A stretch of 64,000 bases of DNA from Auriscalpium vulgare (GCA_019915015.1 JAHBBC010000023.1:310001-374000), one strand, 5' to 3'; counted from the stretch's first letter, positions 12,351-24,110 are shown. A program made the numbers and translations. The notes: a model not told the origin generated them from the sequence alone.

Positions 12351-15300
12351 TTAGGCTAGTGCAGGGACAGTTGAATTCCTATATACTGTACTATATATCA
12401 ACACAGATGCCTTGTATCCTCTTGTTTGATATATGTCAGATATTGTGTTGAACTTCTCCTCAGTGATACAAACCCTGCCTGTGGTTATTCCATCATGAAA
12501 CCATGTTTCAGCTGAGTCTCCTATCAAACGTGCAGTAAAATGAGCATGTGCAAAATAGATAATACCTTTCAGCTTGTACATTACCTTATTATTGCCATCA
12601 CCAACATGCATTGTCTGTTTTATTTTCAACTTTGTAGTACCAGCATAGGGCAAAGCAATGCCGAGTAGAGGAGGAGGATGGGCACTCAAGTCTGTAATCT
12701 TTACCAAAGGTCTTTGGCATGATTGACAGAGGCGGGTAGTTGTCATACTGAATAACTTGTTTAGTTCTGATGACACAGGTTGACTGACATCCTTCTCCAA
12801 GGTCCAGAAAGGAGTATTGTATTGTCTATCAGATGCTATGGTATTGCAAGATGTACATTTATGTATAATATGAAAAAGGTATTTGTCACTTGAGAGCATC
12901 AACCGGCAGAGACTATAAATATCAGTCCCATGGATATTATCCATTGGATATCCATTGGGATCCCTTTGGTGGAGTTGGGCTTGGAGAGAATTACGAGATT
13001 GTTCTAGAGTAGTTAGAGGCTGTCCAGTCATGACCTGATTCCATCCCTCAGATATCAAAGTAATATAAGGATTTATTGAAGCAACATCTCTATTCCATAT
13101 TTGATCGTGACTGATAAATATTTGAAAGAGAATTGTAAGCAGGCTATCATAGACACAGCTCCAAGTGTCTCCATTCCATATATACCCCTTGCGCTCTCTC
13201 CCAGAGACAGCCATTAAATTTACATTGCCTACAACTTTACGTCTTTTCACAATGCGAGCAGGCCCGTTATTGGTGTTAAGTTGAGTTATTGGCTGAGTCC
13301 CTATTGCAGGGACAAAACCATTTGCAAGGTCAGTGTCATCAAATTTTCGTTTTGTCCCCTGTGCAGCTGGTTTTGGGTTTGTTGACCTTTTATTTCCCTT
13401 GGATGTGACTCGCTGCCATGAGGCATCTTCACCCACTTCTGGTATTACCAGTGGGTTGTACTTGGACCACTTGATAGAAGAATGCACATTGCCTGGCACA
13501 TGGTCAGCTCCAACCCAGGCTCTATACTGCTTGATCAATGTGCTACGTGTTGAAGCGTTGATATCACTAGGAAGTTCACCTATATAGCGCAACCGAGTAA
13601 TTTCATCTAATAGCTCTAACTCTCTCAACTCCTGGCGAACATGGCCAGGGAGACCACCCGTTATAATGGCAGCGGAAAAGTCACGCATTAGAATAGTGCC
13701 ATCCAAGCTTGCACTTCTTGATAGACATGTATACATAGAATAGTGAGTACGACACCTGAACGGGTCCACCACATTAAATGGACGTGTTCTTCCTTGGGAT
13801 GCATAGTCTGTCATTGCAAAATTAGGCACAATAGGAACCTGGTCTCGAGAGATGAAAATGTTGCCGTCATTGGGAGTATTGCATTTGATAGGTAAAGATT
13901 GTTTGGACAGCGGCACAACATTTTCTGGCAGACCCTCAAGTTGAACATTGGTTGGCGGCTTTGTCAACTTTACAAATACAACATCCAGAGTTTCTCTGTC
14001 ATTATCTAGTGCATGTGATTGCCAACCTACAACAGTGCCTTCTGCACCATTGGTAACGCACACTTCAGTTGCTTCATTGCGCTTTATCATAACAGGTAAG
14101 CCATGGCAAAGCTTGAGAACACCAGGAATGTTCATTGTAACACCATGAGGCAGACTATGCAGCTTTGCTTGCATCTCAGGAGGTACATTGTTTGACTTTC
14201 GCTTTGGATCAAGTTGTTTGCCTTTAGATTTTGTAGTGGTAGGCTCCCTTGATTTCCATTTATCGACACTATAAAAAGGGTTCAACACTTGATTTGTTTC
14301 TAGAGCAAAACGATCTGACATTGTAGTATTAATTTGATCACGCTGAGAGTTGAAAGCAGTGATCACAGACACGAAGCGAAAATTGGGATGATTTGGATCA
14401 ACATCTGGATTTTGAGGCCCTTTAATTCTAGATCGCAGAAGCGCGATGTCATGTGGAGTACATGATTTGTAACGCATATTTTCCAATGCTACACGGAACT
14501 GTGCATCTCTTTCTGTCTGTGAGCGTTGTCGCATATTCTGTCTCAAGAGGACAACAACAGTTGTTTGATGCCATAAAGCCTTGCCAATTGTCCTTTGTTG
14601 TTCTCTAAAGCCATTGGTGGTACCCAGAATGGTTGATACATTGTGGCTATATAGTGCAGGCCCTTTTGTCTGAATAGGGGGTAATTGTGCAAAGTCACCA
14701 GCAAAAATCATATTCTTGCCACCAAATGCTTGATCATCACTTTGTAAAGCAAGGCTCATTTGAGAGCTTATATGATAGAAGTCACCACAGTCGATCATAG
14801 ATACCTCGTCTAAGAAAACATATTTGACACATTTCAACCGCTCTCGAATCTTTGACATAGTAGTTGCTGTTTCACTTACGCCACTGCCAGGTCCCTCTCC
14901 TCCTCCCTGGAAGCCAAGAATTGAATGATAAGTTGACCCTGACACCAAGGCAGCTGCTGTACCAGTAGGAGCCATTATCAGAAATACGTAACTACGCTTT
15001 TGCTTGTCAAAGAGAGCCATGAGAGCCTTTATAACTTGAGATTTACCTGTGCCCGCCATCCCTCCAATATGCATCTTGAGTTGTTCAGCAAATGCATCAA
15101 CAGAGTGATTTGCTATAATGCGATAAGCTCGTTCTTGCTCTTCATTAAGTGTGTATTCTTGAGCTACCTCATCAATGAGTCGGGCATCTTCTTCACTGAC
15201 GGCTTTAAAGGTCTTGTATAAGAACTCACGATCTACCACTTTAACTTCATTAACATTATATGGCTTTGGTATGCCATTCAGGGATGGTTCGTTGTCCTTT

Positions 15301-18300
15301 CCAATTTGCTGGTACTGTGCCTGCTTGTTGTTGAGAACTTCTTTTTTTTTATCCGACAGGACATCCTTCCATTGCTTTCCTGTCATGATATCACCATTTG
15401 TAACGTCGGTATCAATACTCCATACATTGTCCCTGTCAGCTGCAGCCCAACCCCCACTCTGCAAAACTTGTTCAATTTCGGCCATCTGTATTGCTTTGTT
15501 TGCTGTTTTCCCACTCACCTCATCAAATTGAGCACTCAACCATTCAAGCTCCTTGCCATTGAGTGCTTCCTCTGTGTTGCGATCCTCACTATATTGTGCA
15601 TCCAAATCGTCCTGGAACTGACCAAAGATAGGATTGAACCCCATTTTTTGGTTCGCTTTCTCTGCGGCCTTGCGCTGAGCATGAAAGTCATCTCGTGCAT
15701 CATTGCATTCATATCGTATGTGAAAGAATTTCATCAACTCCAGCTGTCGAGGGGTAAAAGTGTATGTCTCAAAGGCCTCCTGCCAAGTTTGACCATCAAG
15801 TTTTAGATCAGAGCCCACACGCCAAGGTTTGAATAAGGTAAGCATAGTCAAACAATAGTCCTCATAATTTCCTTTGTCTTTTCTAGGCAGAGTTCCTCCA
15901 ACAAAATTGGGGACAATTGGCTCATCCTCAGATGCCAGTCGTATGGTATGTGTTTCGCATTGAGGATGTCCCGCTAAAAAATGGGGGTACTCTTTTGGCT
16001 TCTTGTCTTTTTGACCCTTTCGTTTAGTGCCTTTCTTTGCCTTGGGCTGTACATAGTCAGATGAACTATCGTCTGCCTCTGTGCTATTCATGCTCATTTC
16101 ATAGTCTTCATCATCAGAATTATTCACAATTGTGCTCATATCATCATCCTCAATATCCATCTCGTCGTCACTATCAACGATTGTCTTTTCTGTGTCACTT
16201 TCAATCTCTATCACCATATGCTCATCATCACCGCCACCACCAACCTGTATTTTTTGATCTAGGTCCCGGTCTATATCCATCATGTCATATTGATTGTCAA
16301 GATCAGCATTCTCAGCTACTTCTTGTTCATTTGCCTTTCCGTTTTTGGGAATCTTGAACTTGGTAGCAAAGCGACACCAATCATAGAGAGACATAGCTTC
16401 ATAGTCCACAGGGCGCTTGGTAAAGTCATCTACAGTAGTCAATGCAACAATTTTTCCTTTTACTTTGTTGATTACAACACGATCTCCATTCTCCTCTTCA
16501 GGCTCCAGGGAGTTCCAATATCTTTTCACTTCATTAATAAATGGCCGCCAATAAAATGTCTTAAATTTATGACTAGTGTAATGGTCAGGATGACCTAACA
16601 CATAGAGAGATGCCATTGGGCCACCTATTTCCATCTTGGTAGTCATAGAGTTTACCACTTGAACCATGACCTTGCGTGCCTTTTCCATTTGCGTCGCAGT
16701 TCCGCTAAGAAACTCAGAGTTGCGATTAAAGACTGACTTGATAGCCTCTAACATGACATGAGTCTTTAAAGGTGTCTTGGTTATATAGTCAGTCACATAT
16801 GCTATAATAGATTTAATAGCAGTTCCAGATAGAAGACTGGCAACATCCGAGTTGCACCTAATGAGGTAAGTCAATGTAGGGTTGAATGTGTTTAGCCAGG
16901 CCTCACCATGTTTCAATTCGATTGCACCTGTACCCATGTCCACTGAGGTCTCAGCATGTACTTCACGAGGAAAACGTGATTTGCATGAGGAATACTTTTT
17001 GTTAGTGCAACCTGCATGACATCTATGACGATTAGAGCGAAATATCAGTTCATCTGCTGTCTCCCACATGCGTGCCCACCATGATTTACTTTCAGAGCAA
17101 GATGTACATTCATCATCTTGAAGTGTCACATGGTTAGAGCACATCTTGGGTGGATGCTCTGGCAAGGTACAAGTGGGATCTAAACCACTATCACCTCTTT
17201 CCAAGTTGTCTTGAATTTGACTGTGGACATCGTTCAGAGTTCCATTAATGAATTGGCCTTGATGTGAGCCTTCTAGATATTCTACCAATTGTCTTTGAAA
17301 TTCAGAATCACCTGCTACAATTCGATCCCTTACCTCCTGCGGTGTTAATGCGTTTTGAATCCATAGAAGCATATGTAAGTGCAAAGTCAATCTCCCCTGT
17401 TGTTCCACAGTACCATAGTAGGCAGCTGTTTTACCAAACAACCCATCATGGTCTGCACCTACCCCAAGTACAACCTTGATAAATGTCTCCACCATGAATT
17501 TGAAGAAGCGCGCACCAGACACAGGATTGTTTGCAATCAAGCGATATCGTTCACTAGCGGTATATACCTTGGGATAAATGTGTATGTCCTGGTCAGCAAA
17601 ATATAGTGCAATCGGATGTTTAGAATCTGTTGGTGCAAACGTAATAAACCAGGTTGGAGCCCCAATATAGCTCATGAGAGCCCAAAGCTCATTACGCTTA
17701 TATTTATTGTTTGTTCGTGAGCCTTGCACATGCTGAGCGACATGGTCCAAGTCGTTGATAATTGCAAAGCACTCTTTTTCTGCCTCTCCATTAGCAGTTT
17801 CAAATTCACCATCTACCATCCTCTGGATCATATCATTCAGCACAACTTCATTCACATTGAGTAATCGCCTAGCAATATCTGGAAAGGACGCTTTCTGAGT
17901 GAGCAAATACCCCCCAGTATTGCTTCGTTTTATTTGTTCGTGATTAAATGCTATAAGTGGGAACAGAGGTTCCAATTGAAAGCGCTTGTCGTGATACATC
18001 AACAATGCACATTTTCGGGCACTATCACTGATTTTTGAGTACCCATTCTCATTTCCAATACCACCAAGCCCATAAGGGAAAAGCCAAGGAAAGGCTTGGG
18101 GATATAGCTGAGGATTGTTATATGTGCTCTCTGGTGTATCATTGTGACCTAGGCCAAGTGCGTATCCATTTTTTGAGTTTATATACTGAAGTGCAAGGGC
18201 TTTTAACTGTGTACCAGACTTCTTCTCAAGCTCAGCACCTGTTAAGGTATGCATAATGAAAGGGCATTCCCCCTCCGCTGTACCTTCTTCATCTTCAGAA

Positions 18301-19757
18301 GACTTGTTTACTGCCTTGTCTTCAGAGTCTTTCTCTGATGGAGGTATACGGTAATCAATTATAACTGGGGGTTCATCTTCAGAGTAGGTCGCCAGATTGT
18401 CATAGGAGATGGTAAGGTCTGCATAGTCTGCATGGTTGACTTTGAGCCATTCGAGGGCAATGGCCACTTTATTTCTACGCACAAGAAACGGGGTTCTCCG
18501 ATGTTCTCGTATTGTAGGACGAGTCGGTCCAATATATACAAATGCCATCACATCGTCTAATTCTTCTGCTCGAGGTGGTAGAACACTGTATATCCGCGGC
18601 ATAGGCATCGCATACATTACTGCATTTGCAACCATTTTATATTGACCAGAGGATTGTACTTTGATCACACATCCGTTGCGACATACCCTGGCGATAAGCA
18701 TCTTCTCTGCAAATGACAAACCTTGCAATTGTGTGGGCACATCCCCAATCCAATTCCCATTTGCTAAAGCCTGAGATGGAATCTTTCCCTTTTCCAGAAC
18801 ATCCAAGCATGGTTTGCAGACCTTTGAGCATGCCTTGTCCAGAATTGGACCTTCTTCAAACAGAATAGGGTCATCAACTGACTTGCGTTCGATCCGGGTC
18901 ACAGGGTACAGACCATTGTTATTTACAAGTAGGTCACGTTCAAAATCTGCTTCGTCTAGGGGAATCATTGTTTTCGAAGTGGTCAATGTGCCACACACTG
19001 CACATCCTTCCTCCAATAAATTTTCTTTATCAATAGCATTGCAATAATTTGTTACTATTTTGTGGAGTAGAGACGCTGAGGGAGGCTTTGGTGGAAAGAC
19101 TGCAATAGGGGCTGGCTGGACCTGCAACTGTTTAGCTGTTTTTGTCCTCTTCACCTTGGGTTTATCAACTCCGCTGAATTTGAAAAGGGTAGATGCGACC
19201 GCACAAGCAGTACACATATCAGCATGTAACATATGACCCTCCATCATATCATATATTTTATTTGTCTTGTCATTCCATTTAATGCTCAAATTATGCATGG
19301 CGCATATCTCAATTAGGTCAAGCTTGTGCAGTCGAGTCAACTCTGATAATGGCATCTGACACAGTATCCACTGAACATCATCTTCATGATTCTCTGCAAT
19401 CTTCAAGGCAACCTGTGGACCGTGGCCACCGAACTCAAACTGAGAAAGCTGATGAAAGTCTTTGGTTGAAGCGACGACTTGATATTGGACAAGCTCGCTC
19501 AGCAACCATAATGGCTTTTTCTTTCTTCCACCGCCAATTAGAGTCTGTTTTGTGTCCTCCAGCATGTCAGTACCGTGTAAGAAAAGTTTGCATTTTGTGG
19601 CATAGTTCAACAGATAAAACAGAACAATGCTTATGATTGCGCAGCTCAGCACTTTGTGTATCGGCCCTTGCCATATAAGTTCTTTGACTTTACTGTGCTC
19701 ATTAGCTATTGTCCTTTGACATGAATGCAGTGTAATGCATAAGTGTGTGTCACGCAA
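12351..19757 (-). CDS. Helitron-type Rep-helicase (RepHel) with C-terminal USP-like domain
   Basis: A single open frame of 2468 codons; ATG at 19565 (MLEDTKQTL) is another possible start. In order: a Cys-rich DUF6570-like region (CSKVCKPCLDVLEKGKIP, about residues 300-400); the Helitron-like N domain; the HUH nuclease motif GRLTLHLHMLLW (about 790); the two-tyrosine motif YVTDYITK (about 985); an acidic, low-complexity linker (about 1150-1290); and a PIF1-type helicase with Walker A GMAGTGKS (about 1570), LDEVSMID (about 1650) and YTCLSRSASLDG. The last 280 residues resemble a ubiquitin-specific protease fold: Cys in GDTWSCVYDSLL (about 2196), CTSC/CQSC zinc pairs, and His in HAHFTARLI (about 2409). 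The protein nicks and unwinds DNA for rolling-circle transposition. All catalytic motifs are present, so it may be active. Confidence 0.9.
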   Translation of the reverse strand: MRDTHLCITLHSCQRTIANEHSKVKELIWQGPIHKVLSCAIISIVLFYLLNYATKCKLFLHGTDMLEDTKQTLIGGGRKKKPLWLLSELVQYQVVASTKDFHQLSQFEFGGHGPQVALKIAENHEDDVQWILCQMPLSELTRLHKLDLIEICAMHNLSIKWNDKTNKIYDMMEGHMLHADMCTACAVASTLFKFSGVDKPKVKRTKTAKQLQVQPAPIAVFPPKPPSASLLHKIVTNYCNAIDKENLLEEGCAVCGTLTTSKTMIPLDEADFERDLLVNNNGLYPVTRIERKSVDDPILFEEGPILDKACSKVCKPCLDVLEKGKIPSQALANGNWIGDVPTQLQGLSFAEKMLIARVCRNGCVIKVQSSGQYKMVANAVMYAMPMPRIYSVLPPRAEELDDVMAFVYIGPTRPTIREHRRTPFLVRRNKVAIALEWLKVNHADYADLTISYDNLATYSEDEPPVIIDYRIPPSEKDSEDKAVNKSSEDEEGTAEGECPFIMHTLTGAELEKKSGTQLKALALQYINSKNGYALGLGHNDTPESTYNNPQLYPQAFPWLFPYGLGGIGNENGYSKISDSARKCALLMYHDKRFQLEPLFPLIAFNHEQIKRSNTGGYLLTQKASFPDIARRLLNVNEVVLNDMIQRMVDGEFETANGEAEKECFAIINDLDHVAQHVQGSRTNNKYKRNELWALMSYIGAPTWFITFAPTDSKHPIALYFADQDIHIYPKVYTASERYRLIANNPVSGARFFKFMVETFIKVVLGVGADHDGLFGKTAAYYGTVEQQGRLTLHLHMLLWIQNALTPQEVRDRIVAGDSEFQRQLVEYLEGSHQGQFINGTLNDVHSQIQDNLERGDSGLDPTCTLPEHPPKMCSNHVTLQDDECTSCSESKSWWARMWETADELIFRSNRHRCHAGCTNKKYSSCKSRFPREVHAETSVDMGTGAIELKHGEAWLNTFNPTLTYLIRCNSDVASLLSGTAIKSIIAYVTDYITKTPLKTHVMLEAIKSVFNRNSEFLSGTATQMEKARKVMVQVVNSMTTKMEIGGPMASLYVLGHPDHYTSHKFKTFYWRPFINEVKRYWNSLEPEEENGDRVVINKVKGKIVALTTVDDFTKRPVDYEAMSLYDWCRFATKFKIPKNGKANEQEVAENADLDNQYDMMDIDRDLDQKIQVGGGGDDEHMVIEIESDTEKTIVDSDDEMDIEDDDMSTIVNNSDDEDYEMSMNSTEADDSSSDYVQPKAKKGTKRKGQKDKKPKEYPHFLAGHPQCETHTIRLASEDEPIVPNFVGGTLPRKDKGNYEDYCLTMLTLFKPWRVGSDLKLDGQTWQEAFETYTFTPRQLELMKFFHIRYECNDARDDFHAQRKAAEKANQKMGFNPIFGQFQDDLDAQYSEDRNTEEALNGKELEWLSAQFDEVSGKTANKAIQMAEIEQVLQSGGWAAADRDNVWSIDTDVTNGDIMTGKQWKDVLSDKKKEVLNNKQAQYQQIGKDNEPSLNGIPKPYNVNEVKVVDREFLYKTFKAVSEEDARLIDEVAQEYTLNEEQERAYRIIANHSVDAFAEQLKMHIGGMAGTGKSQVIKALMALFDKQKRSYVFLIMAPTGTAAALVSGSTYHSILGFQGGGEGPGSGVSETATTMSKIRERLKCVKYVFLDEVSMIDCGDFYHISSQMSLALQSDDQAFGGKNMIFAGDFAQLPPIQTKGPALYSHNVSTILGTTNGFREQQRTIGKALWHQTTVVVLLRQNMRQRSQTERDAQFRVALENMRYKSCTPHDIALLRSRIKGPQNPDVDPNHPNFRFVSVITAFNSQRDQINTTMSDRFALETNQVLNPFYSVDKWKSREPTTTKSKGKQLDPKRKSNNVPPEMQAKLHSLPHGVTMNIPGVLKLCHGLPVMIKRNEATEVCVTNGAEGTVVGWQSHALDNDRETLDVVFVKLTKPPTNVQLEGLPENVVPLSKQSLPIKCNTPNDGNIFISRDQVPIVPNFAMTDYASQGRTRPFNVVDPFRCRTHYSMYTCLSRSASLDGTILMRDFSAAIITGGLPGHVRQELRELELLDEITRLRYIGELPSDINASTRSTLIKQYRAWVGADHVPGNVHSSIKWSKYNPLVIPEVGEDASWQRVTSKGNKRSTNPKPAAQGTKRKFDDTDLANGFVPAIGTQPITQLNTNNGPARIVKRRKVVGNVNLMAVSGRERKGYIWNGDTWSCVYDSLLTILFQIFISHDQIWNRDVASINPYITLISEGWNQVMTGQPLTTLEQSRNSLQAQLHQRDPNGYPMDNIHGTDIYSLCRLMLSSDKYLFHIIHKCTSCNTIASDRQYNTPFWTLEKDVSQPVSSELNKLFSMTTTRLCQSCQRPLVKITDLSAHPPPLLGIALPYAGTTKLKIKQTMHVGDGNNKVMYKLKGIIYFAHAHFTARLIGDSAETWFHDGITTGRVCITEEKFNTISDIYQTRGYKASVLIYSTVYRNSTVPALA

Positions 19758-19908
19758 GAGCTACAGAGGATGTCCCATGGTGGTGGTTCAGTTCAAGGGG
19801 AGGCGCCTAGAAACTTTCACCTTGGTGTTTGCTGTTGTTTGCAATTGTTTGCCACAATTATGTCATCATATGTCATCCCTTCCCCTTTGCTTTCGCTCAT
19901 GTTGCAGT

Positions 19909-20679
19909 CATGGACAAACTTCACCCTCTCCGACGTGTTTACTTAGATGTGACAAAGTATCTCATGGAGGATGCGTGTGTCTTTCAATTGCCTGAGGGGC
20001 ACATCGGTGTAATGGATAATAGGTGGGGCGAACGTCTTATACTGCATCTCCTACATCTGATCGCATTACAGAGACGTATGAAAATGAGAGCAGAAGCCTT
20101 TCGAGGGTCAGACCCAGGAGTTGGAATTTGACATGTACGCTGTCCTATACCTTCTGGAAAAACATGTATGCTAACAACATGCATAGGGTGCGTTAGAACT
20201 TGCGCATCGCTATGGGCTCTCTGACCCGGTTACAGTACGCAGACCTTGCAGCCATGGTCTACATTGCACAAGACCACAATGTGGACGTTGCAAATGCGAC
20301 GGATCACCGGGTGCGTGTTCACAGGCATGCCAACAAGATCACATACCTGGCGCCCCCACCTCACTATTTGCACCTCCGCCCCCGCACGATATACTGCATT
20401 TATCCAAACACTTTTCGCGCAGAATTGACGTCACCAGCACGGTACATTTGCATCCAGGAGATTGGACCTGGACCGGACACCGTTACGTACAGTTATATAC
20501 CTGAGGATGGAGTGGAGCAGACTGACGAAGACATGGTTATGAGCCCAGAGCTCATTACTTTCTGGTGCCCATCCACACAGTCTTGCATCCGTAGACGTCA
20601 GTTCCCCATTCTACCTTTAGACATAGACTCTGTTGCTCATCCCATAACTGGTGACGCTGTCATTACTTTTACACCCTGA
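19909..20679 (+). pseudogene. Small unknown gene, probably degenerate
   Basis: From ATG 19909 (MDKLHPLRRVYLDVTKYL) about 70 codons look coding. A second coding-like stretch occurs in another frame at about 20090-20175 (YAVLYLLEKH). A third runs to a TGA at 20677 and ends ITGDAVITFTP. No normal-sized GT-AG introns connect all three, so at least one frame break or missing piece is likely. I do not recognise a family. It is divergent from RepHel (heads about 150 bp apart), so they may share a promoter region. Confidence 0.4.
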
Positions 20680-20981
20680 GTGTTATATATAGCATGGAAT
20701 CGAACAGTCTTGAATACATACCCATTGCGTTTAGGCATTGTGCAGTGATGATAATGAGGCATTAGTGTTGAGGCATAGAATATTGGGCCTAAGATGAAGT
20801 CATCCTGAGCAACCTGGTTGCATTCTATTCAAGAAGACTTAGACGAAGAATGCTTTCACACATAAGGGGGAGATGAGCAGAGAGGTTTTCATAACAGGGC
20901 ACATGCTATGACCCAATACAAAGTACCAACGGACACATAACTAAGCCTTACTCGCCTTGCAATCCATCCCCCAACAACCAC
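20680..20981. other. Short convergent intergenic spacer
   Basis: The spacer lies between the plus-strand small gene and the minus-strand stop at 20982. I see nothing specific in it. Confidence 0.5.
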
Positions 20982-23900
20982 CTAGCCGTGATACACATAG
21001 CCACCAAGGGTGGCCATAACCTGCCCACCAACAATGTTGAAGCCTAGGCCCCAGGTGCCGTCGCTGCGCATGAACCGCGTGGCAGTGAACAGGATATTGA
21101 CCAGCGACTCCCTTGGGATCTCACCCACCCAAAGAGGGTCAGGCATGTGGCGGCCCTTCTGCCGAGCGATCATGGGTGGCAGAACGTTGGGACGGATAAT
21201 GCCATTCGTCTGGTGGTAGAAGTGACGACGGGAGTCCCAGATGGGCACTATACAAGATATATGAGAGCTTGCCTTGAAAAGAGAATTGTGCACTTACCCT
21301 TGTCGGTACATTTCAGGGCAGTGCGGGAGACTTCCTTATTGACCAATGCATTTGGCCCAGTTGCCGTTGTGGCAACCGCTGCACGATTGGGACCGCGATC
21401 TATTCCACCATAATGTGAGTAGGATATAGCCAGAGAATATCTCAAGCACATACCGACACGTTTGGTGCTTGGCTGGGCCTCGACATTGCCAGTAGTGGTG
21501 GTGAACCGCAACGCACCACTCGGGGATGACCAGTAGGACATTGTCCTGTCATCGAAGAACACCCCAAACATTGCCAACATGCGGCGAAGCTCCGCCACCA
21601 GACCAAAGACCTCAATCCCACGCTGCGACCTGTTGCCAAAGGTCTGGCCAAGCCCAAGCAGAAAAGACGCGTCGAGTACACCGACCACCCGGAAGATGGG
21701 AACAGTCCTGCTGATAGGATCCCATAGACCCCAAGATTCCATGCCCTTGCGGAACCCAATCTTGATGGTTCTGATCCGACTGGGGTCAGAGATGCGGATG
21801 GGGCTCTGGATGTTGGCTTGATCATCCGACCCATAAGACACCATGTCATGCACGGAGCTGCAAAGCACACATCAGCATCAGCATTCAAACAGAGCAGACA
21901 TTGCACATACCTCATGTTCACCGTGCCGTAGTCAGCATGACTGAAGGCAGACAAATCCCCCTCTGTGAGCTGCCCGTTGTTCATTTCCACATTCCTGCAT
22001 GTGTACATAAACAAAATGGCGGCATCCAAGATATTAAAGAATAACTCACTGCTGAATGGCGACCAGGAATTTGAATAGGTCCCTTATGCCCTGGGGTATA
22101 TCTTCAAGATTCGTGACCGCGTCGCTATCCATCCAGGCAAAGCTGGGGAATATTGGCATGAGGACAAGCAAAAGGACATCAACAAAATGCGGCTTACGCA
22201 TCTTGGTCCGACTGCTCAGCAGGACTATTGGGAGCGACATCGGAATGAGGGTTCACAGTCGTGAACATGTCGGGGGTCTCATTTGTCGCCGGCGCCCCGT
22301 CTGTCTCAAGCGTCTCGTTGGAACTTGACGACGGTGTGTCGTTGGCTGGGAACGTATCTGATTCGGCGGAGATGTAGGGGGCCTGAGAGGGGGAGAATGG
22401 ACTCGGCGACCAGGGAATGGGATCAATGACCTCGTCCTGTAACACAGGGGACGAGGGAAGGCTACAATGTGCAAGGGTGAGTGAGCGTTCAAAGGAGAAA
22501 AAAGAGAACACACATAGCTGGCGCAACTGCTTTCTTCTTGCCCTTCTTTGCCTCACGAACGCGCGCCAATATGGCCTTCTCCTTGGCAAGCTGTTGCTTG
22601 ATGAGCTTCTGTTTCAGGAGAAGGTGCTTAATGGCCATGGCGCGATCCACTTTTGACGTTGTGTTGGCACTGTTGGCAGGTCCGGCTGGAATGGACTTGG
22701 CCACAGGGGGTTTGGCAAGTGTCTTCTTGCTACAGGAGTGTGCCAGTGTTAGTTGCATAGTGTAGGTATCCATGCGCATGAGGAACGTACATGGGAGACT
22801 TCTGCTTCATCTCCTCTTCAATGTGGACCATGCCTGACGAGTCCTCCTCTTCAACGTGGACCATGTCGGAGGGGTCCTCGTCTTCAACATGAACCATGCC
22901 CGAGGAGTCCTCCTCTTCAACATGGACTGTGCTCGAGGAGGTCATGAAGCTAACAATGAGAACAAGTTTAGCGACAAGACAGCGAGTCAGAGCCACTGAA
23001 ACGTACACGTCATCGTTGTCAGAGATGAAGCCATCGTTGAAGTCCAGGAAGTCCGCGTCCTCGAAGGCGGAAAGGTCGATGTCGCTCAAGCCATCGCCGG
23101 ACTCATCAGCCGTGTCGTCTACAAATATGCTCTTTGTCCCCTGTGGTCGACCACCAGTCCTGCCACTGATATAAGCCCATATAAATGTGGACAATAAAGA
23201 AACAATACTTACCGTATGCCCACCTGCTCATTGAGCGCGTTGGCACCCAAAAGGTCTGGCTTCAAGGCAAAGGGACTGCTAATGTATGTAATTAGTTATC
23301 GGAAATGCACGGCATCTGTGCAACACTTACGAAAGTTTGCTAGGCCCAGCCTGCAAGGCCTTCACCTTCTGAGGCGCTCCAAACTCGACAGGCTGCGCCT
23401 TTGAGGTCCTATACACTAGGTGAATGTCATATCAAAGAGTAGATGTTAATCAGACGTACTGTGGAGTCAAGGTGACGAAGTCGTCTCCAGCCTGCGCTTG
23501 CACCCTGTGCTGAGGTCAGAGTAAGTCCACCAGCAGAGAAGACAAACGCACATATTGAACTCCACAGGGAGTAGCGTCTCCTTGGCCTGGGCAGGAGCAG
23601 CCTTGGCCTTCTTGAGTGGCCTTCATGAAGATGTCAGTAAGTAAGCAAGGGAGTGTAAAAGAGCACAGACCTAGCCGGAACAATTGATTGTTTCTTGCCA
23701 GTGGGTGGGCCACGCTTGAGAGTAGGCGTAGGCGTAGATGCCAGCCCGCTGTCCGAGCTGTCGCTGTCAATGTCGATGATTGACCAGGCCTCGGACACCT
23801 TTGGCAGGGCCGGCGACCCCGTAGTTTTCTGTCCAATAAGAGCGCCGCTAAAACAAGGCAAGTTATTAGTAAAGACGACAGTACATAGACAATCAATAAC

Positions 23901-23990
23901 TTACAGTTTCGTACGCGCAAGGACTGGCTGCCCGACGTAACGGGCAGTAGAAGTCTTCGAGGACTGGGTGGATCTGGTGGTTGGCGCCAT
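20982..23990 (-). CDS. Unknown multi-exon gene with acidic repeats and coiled coil
   Basis: About a dozen short exons read from MAPTTRSTQSSKTS at 23990 to ...GGYVYHG-stop at 20982, with consensus donors (GTAAGT, GTACGT, GTGCGT) and CAG/TAG acceptors. The N-terminal half is low complexity and basic/acidic. It contains four copies of an 11-12 residue unit VHVEEEDSSGM (22800-22930), then a Lys/Leu-rich coiled-coil-like segment (RAMAIKHLLLKQKLIKQQLA, near 22600), then a Ser/Pro/Thr linker. The C-terminal half (20982-22240) looks folded: FGVFFDDRTMSYWSS, PIFRVVGVLDASFLLGLG. I do not recognise the family. Splicing looks intact, so this is a plausible functional cargo gene of the giant element. Confidence 0.65.
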
Positions 23991-24110
23991 TGAAATGATG
24001 AATTGAAGGGAGGGTTGAGAAGAGCAGTGAGTAGTCAATGAGAAGCAAGTAGTCAAAGAGGTAGTCTGCGTGTGGGGGCAAACTGACGCTCATGGATGGC
24101 CGCGATGCTC

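Noticed and set aside
20166..20186. A 21-nt GT...CTAAC...AG segment that would act as an ultra-short intron joining YLLEKH to GALELAHRYGL
   Set aside because: Far below the minimum intron size seen elsewhere in the window (47 nt). Frame decay of a pseudogene is more likely.
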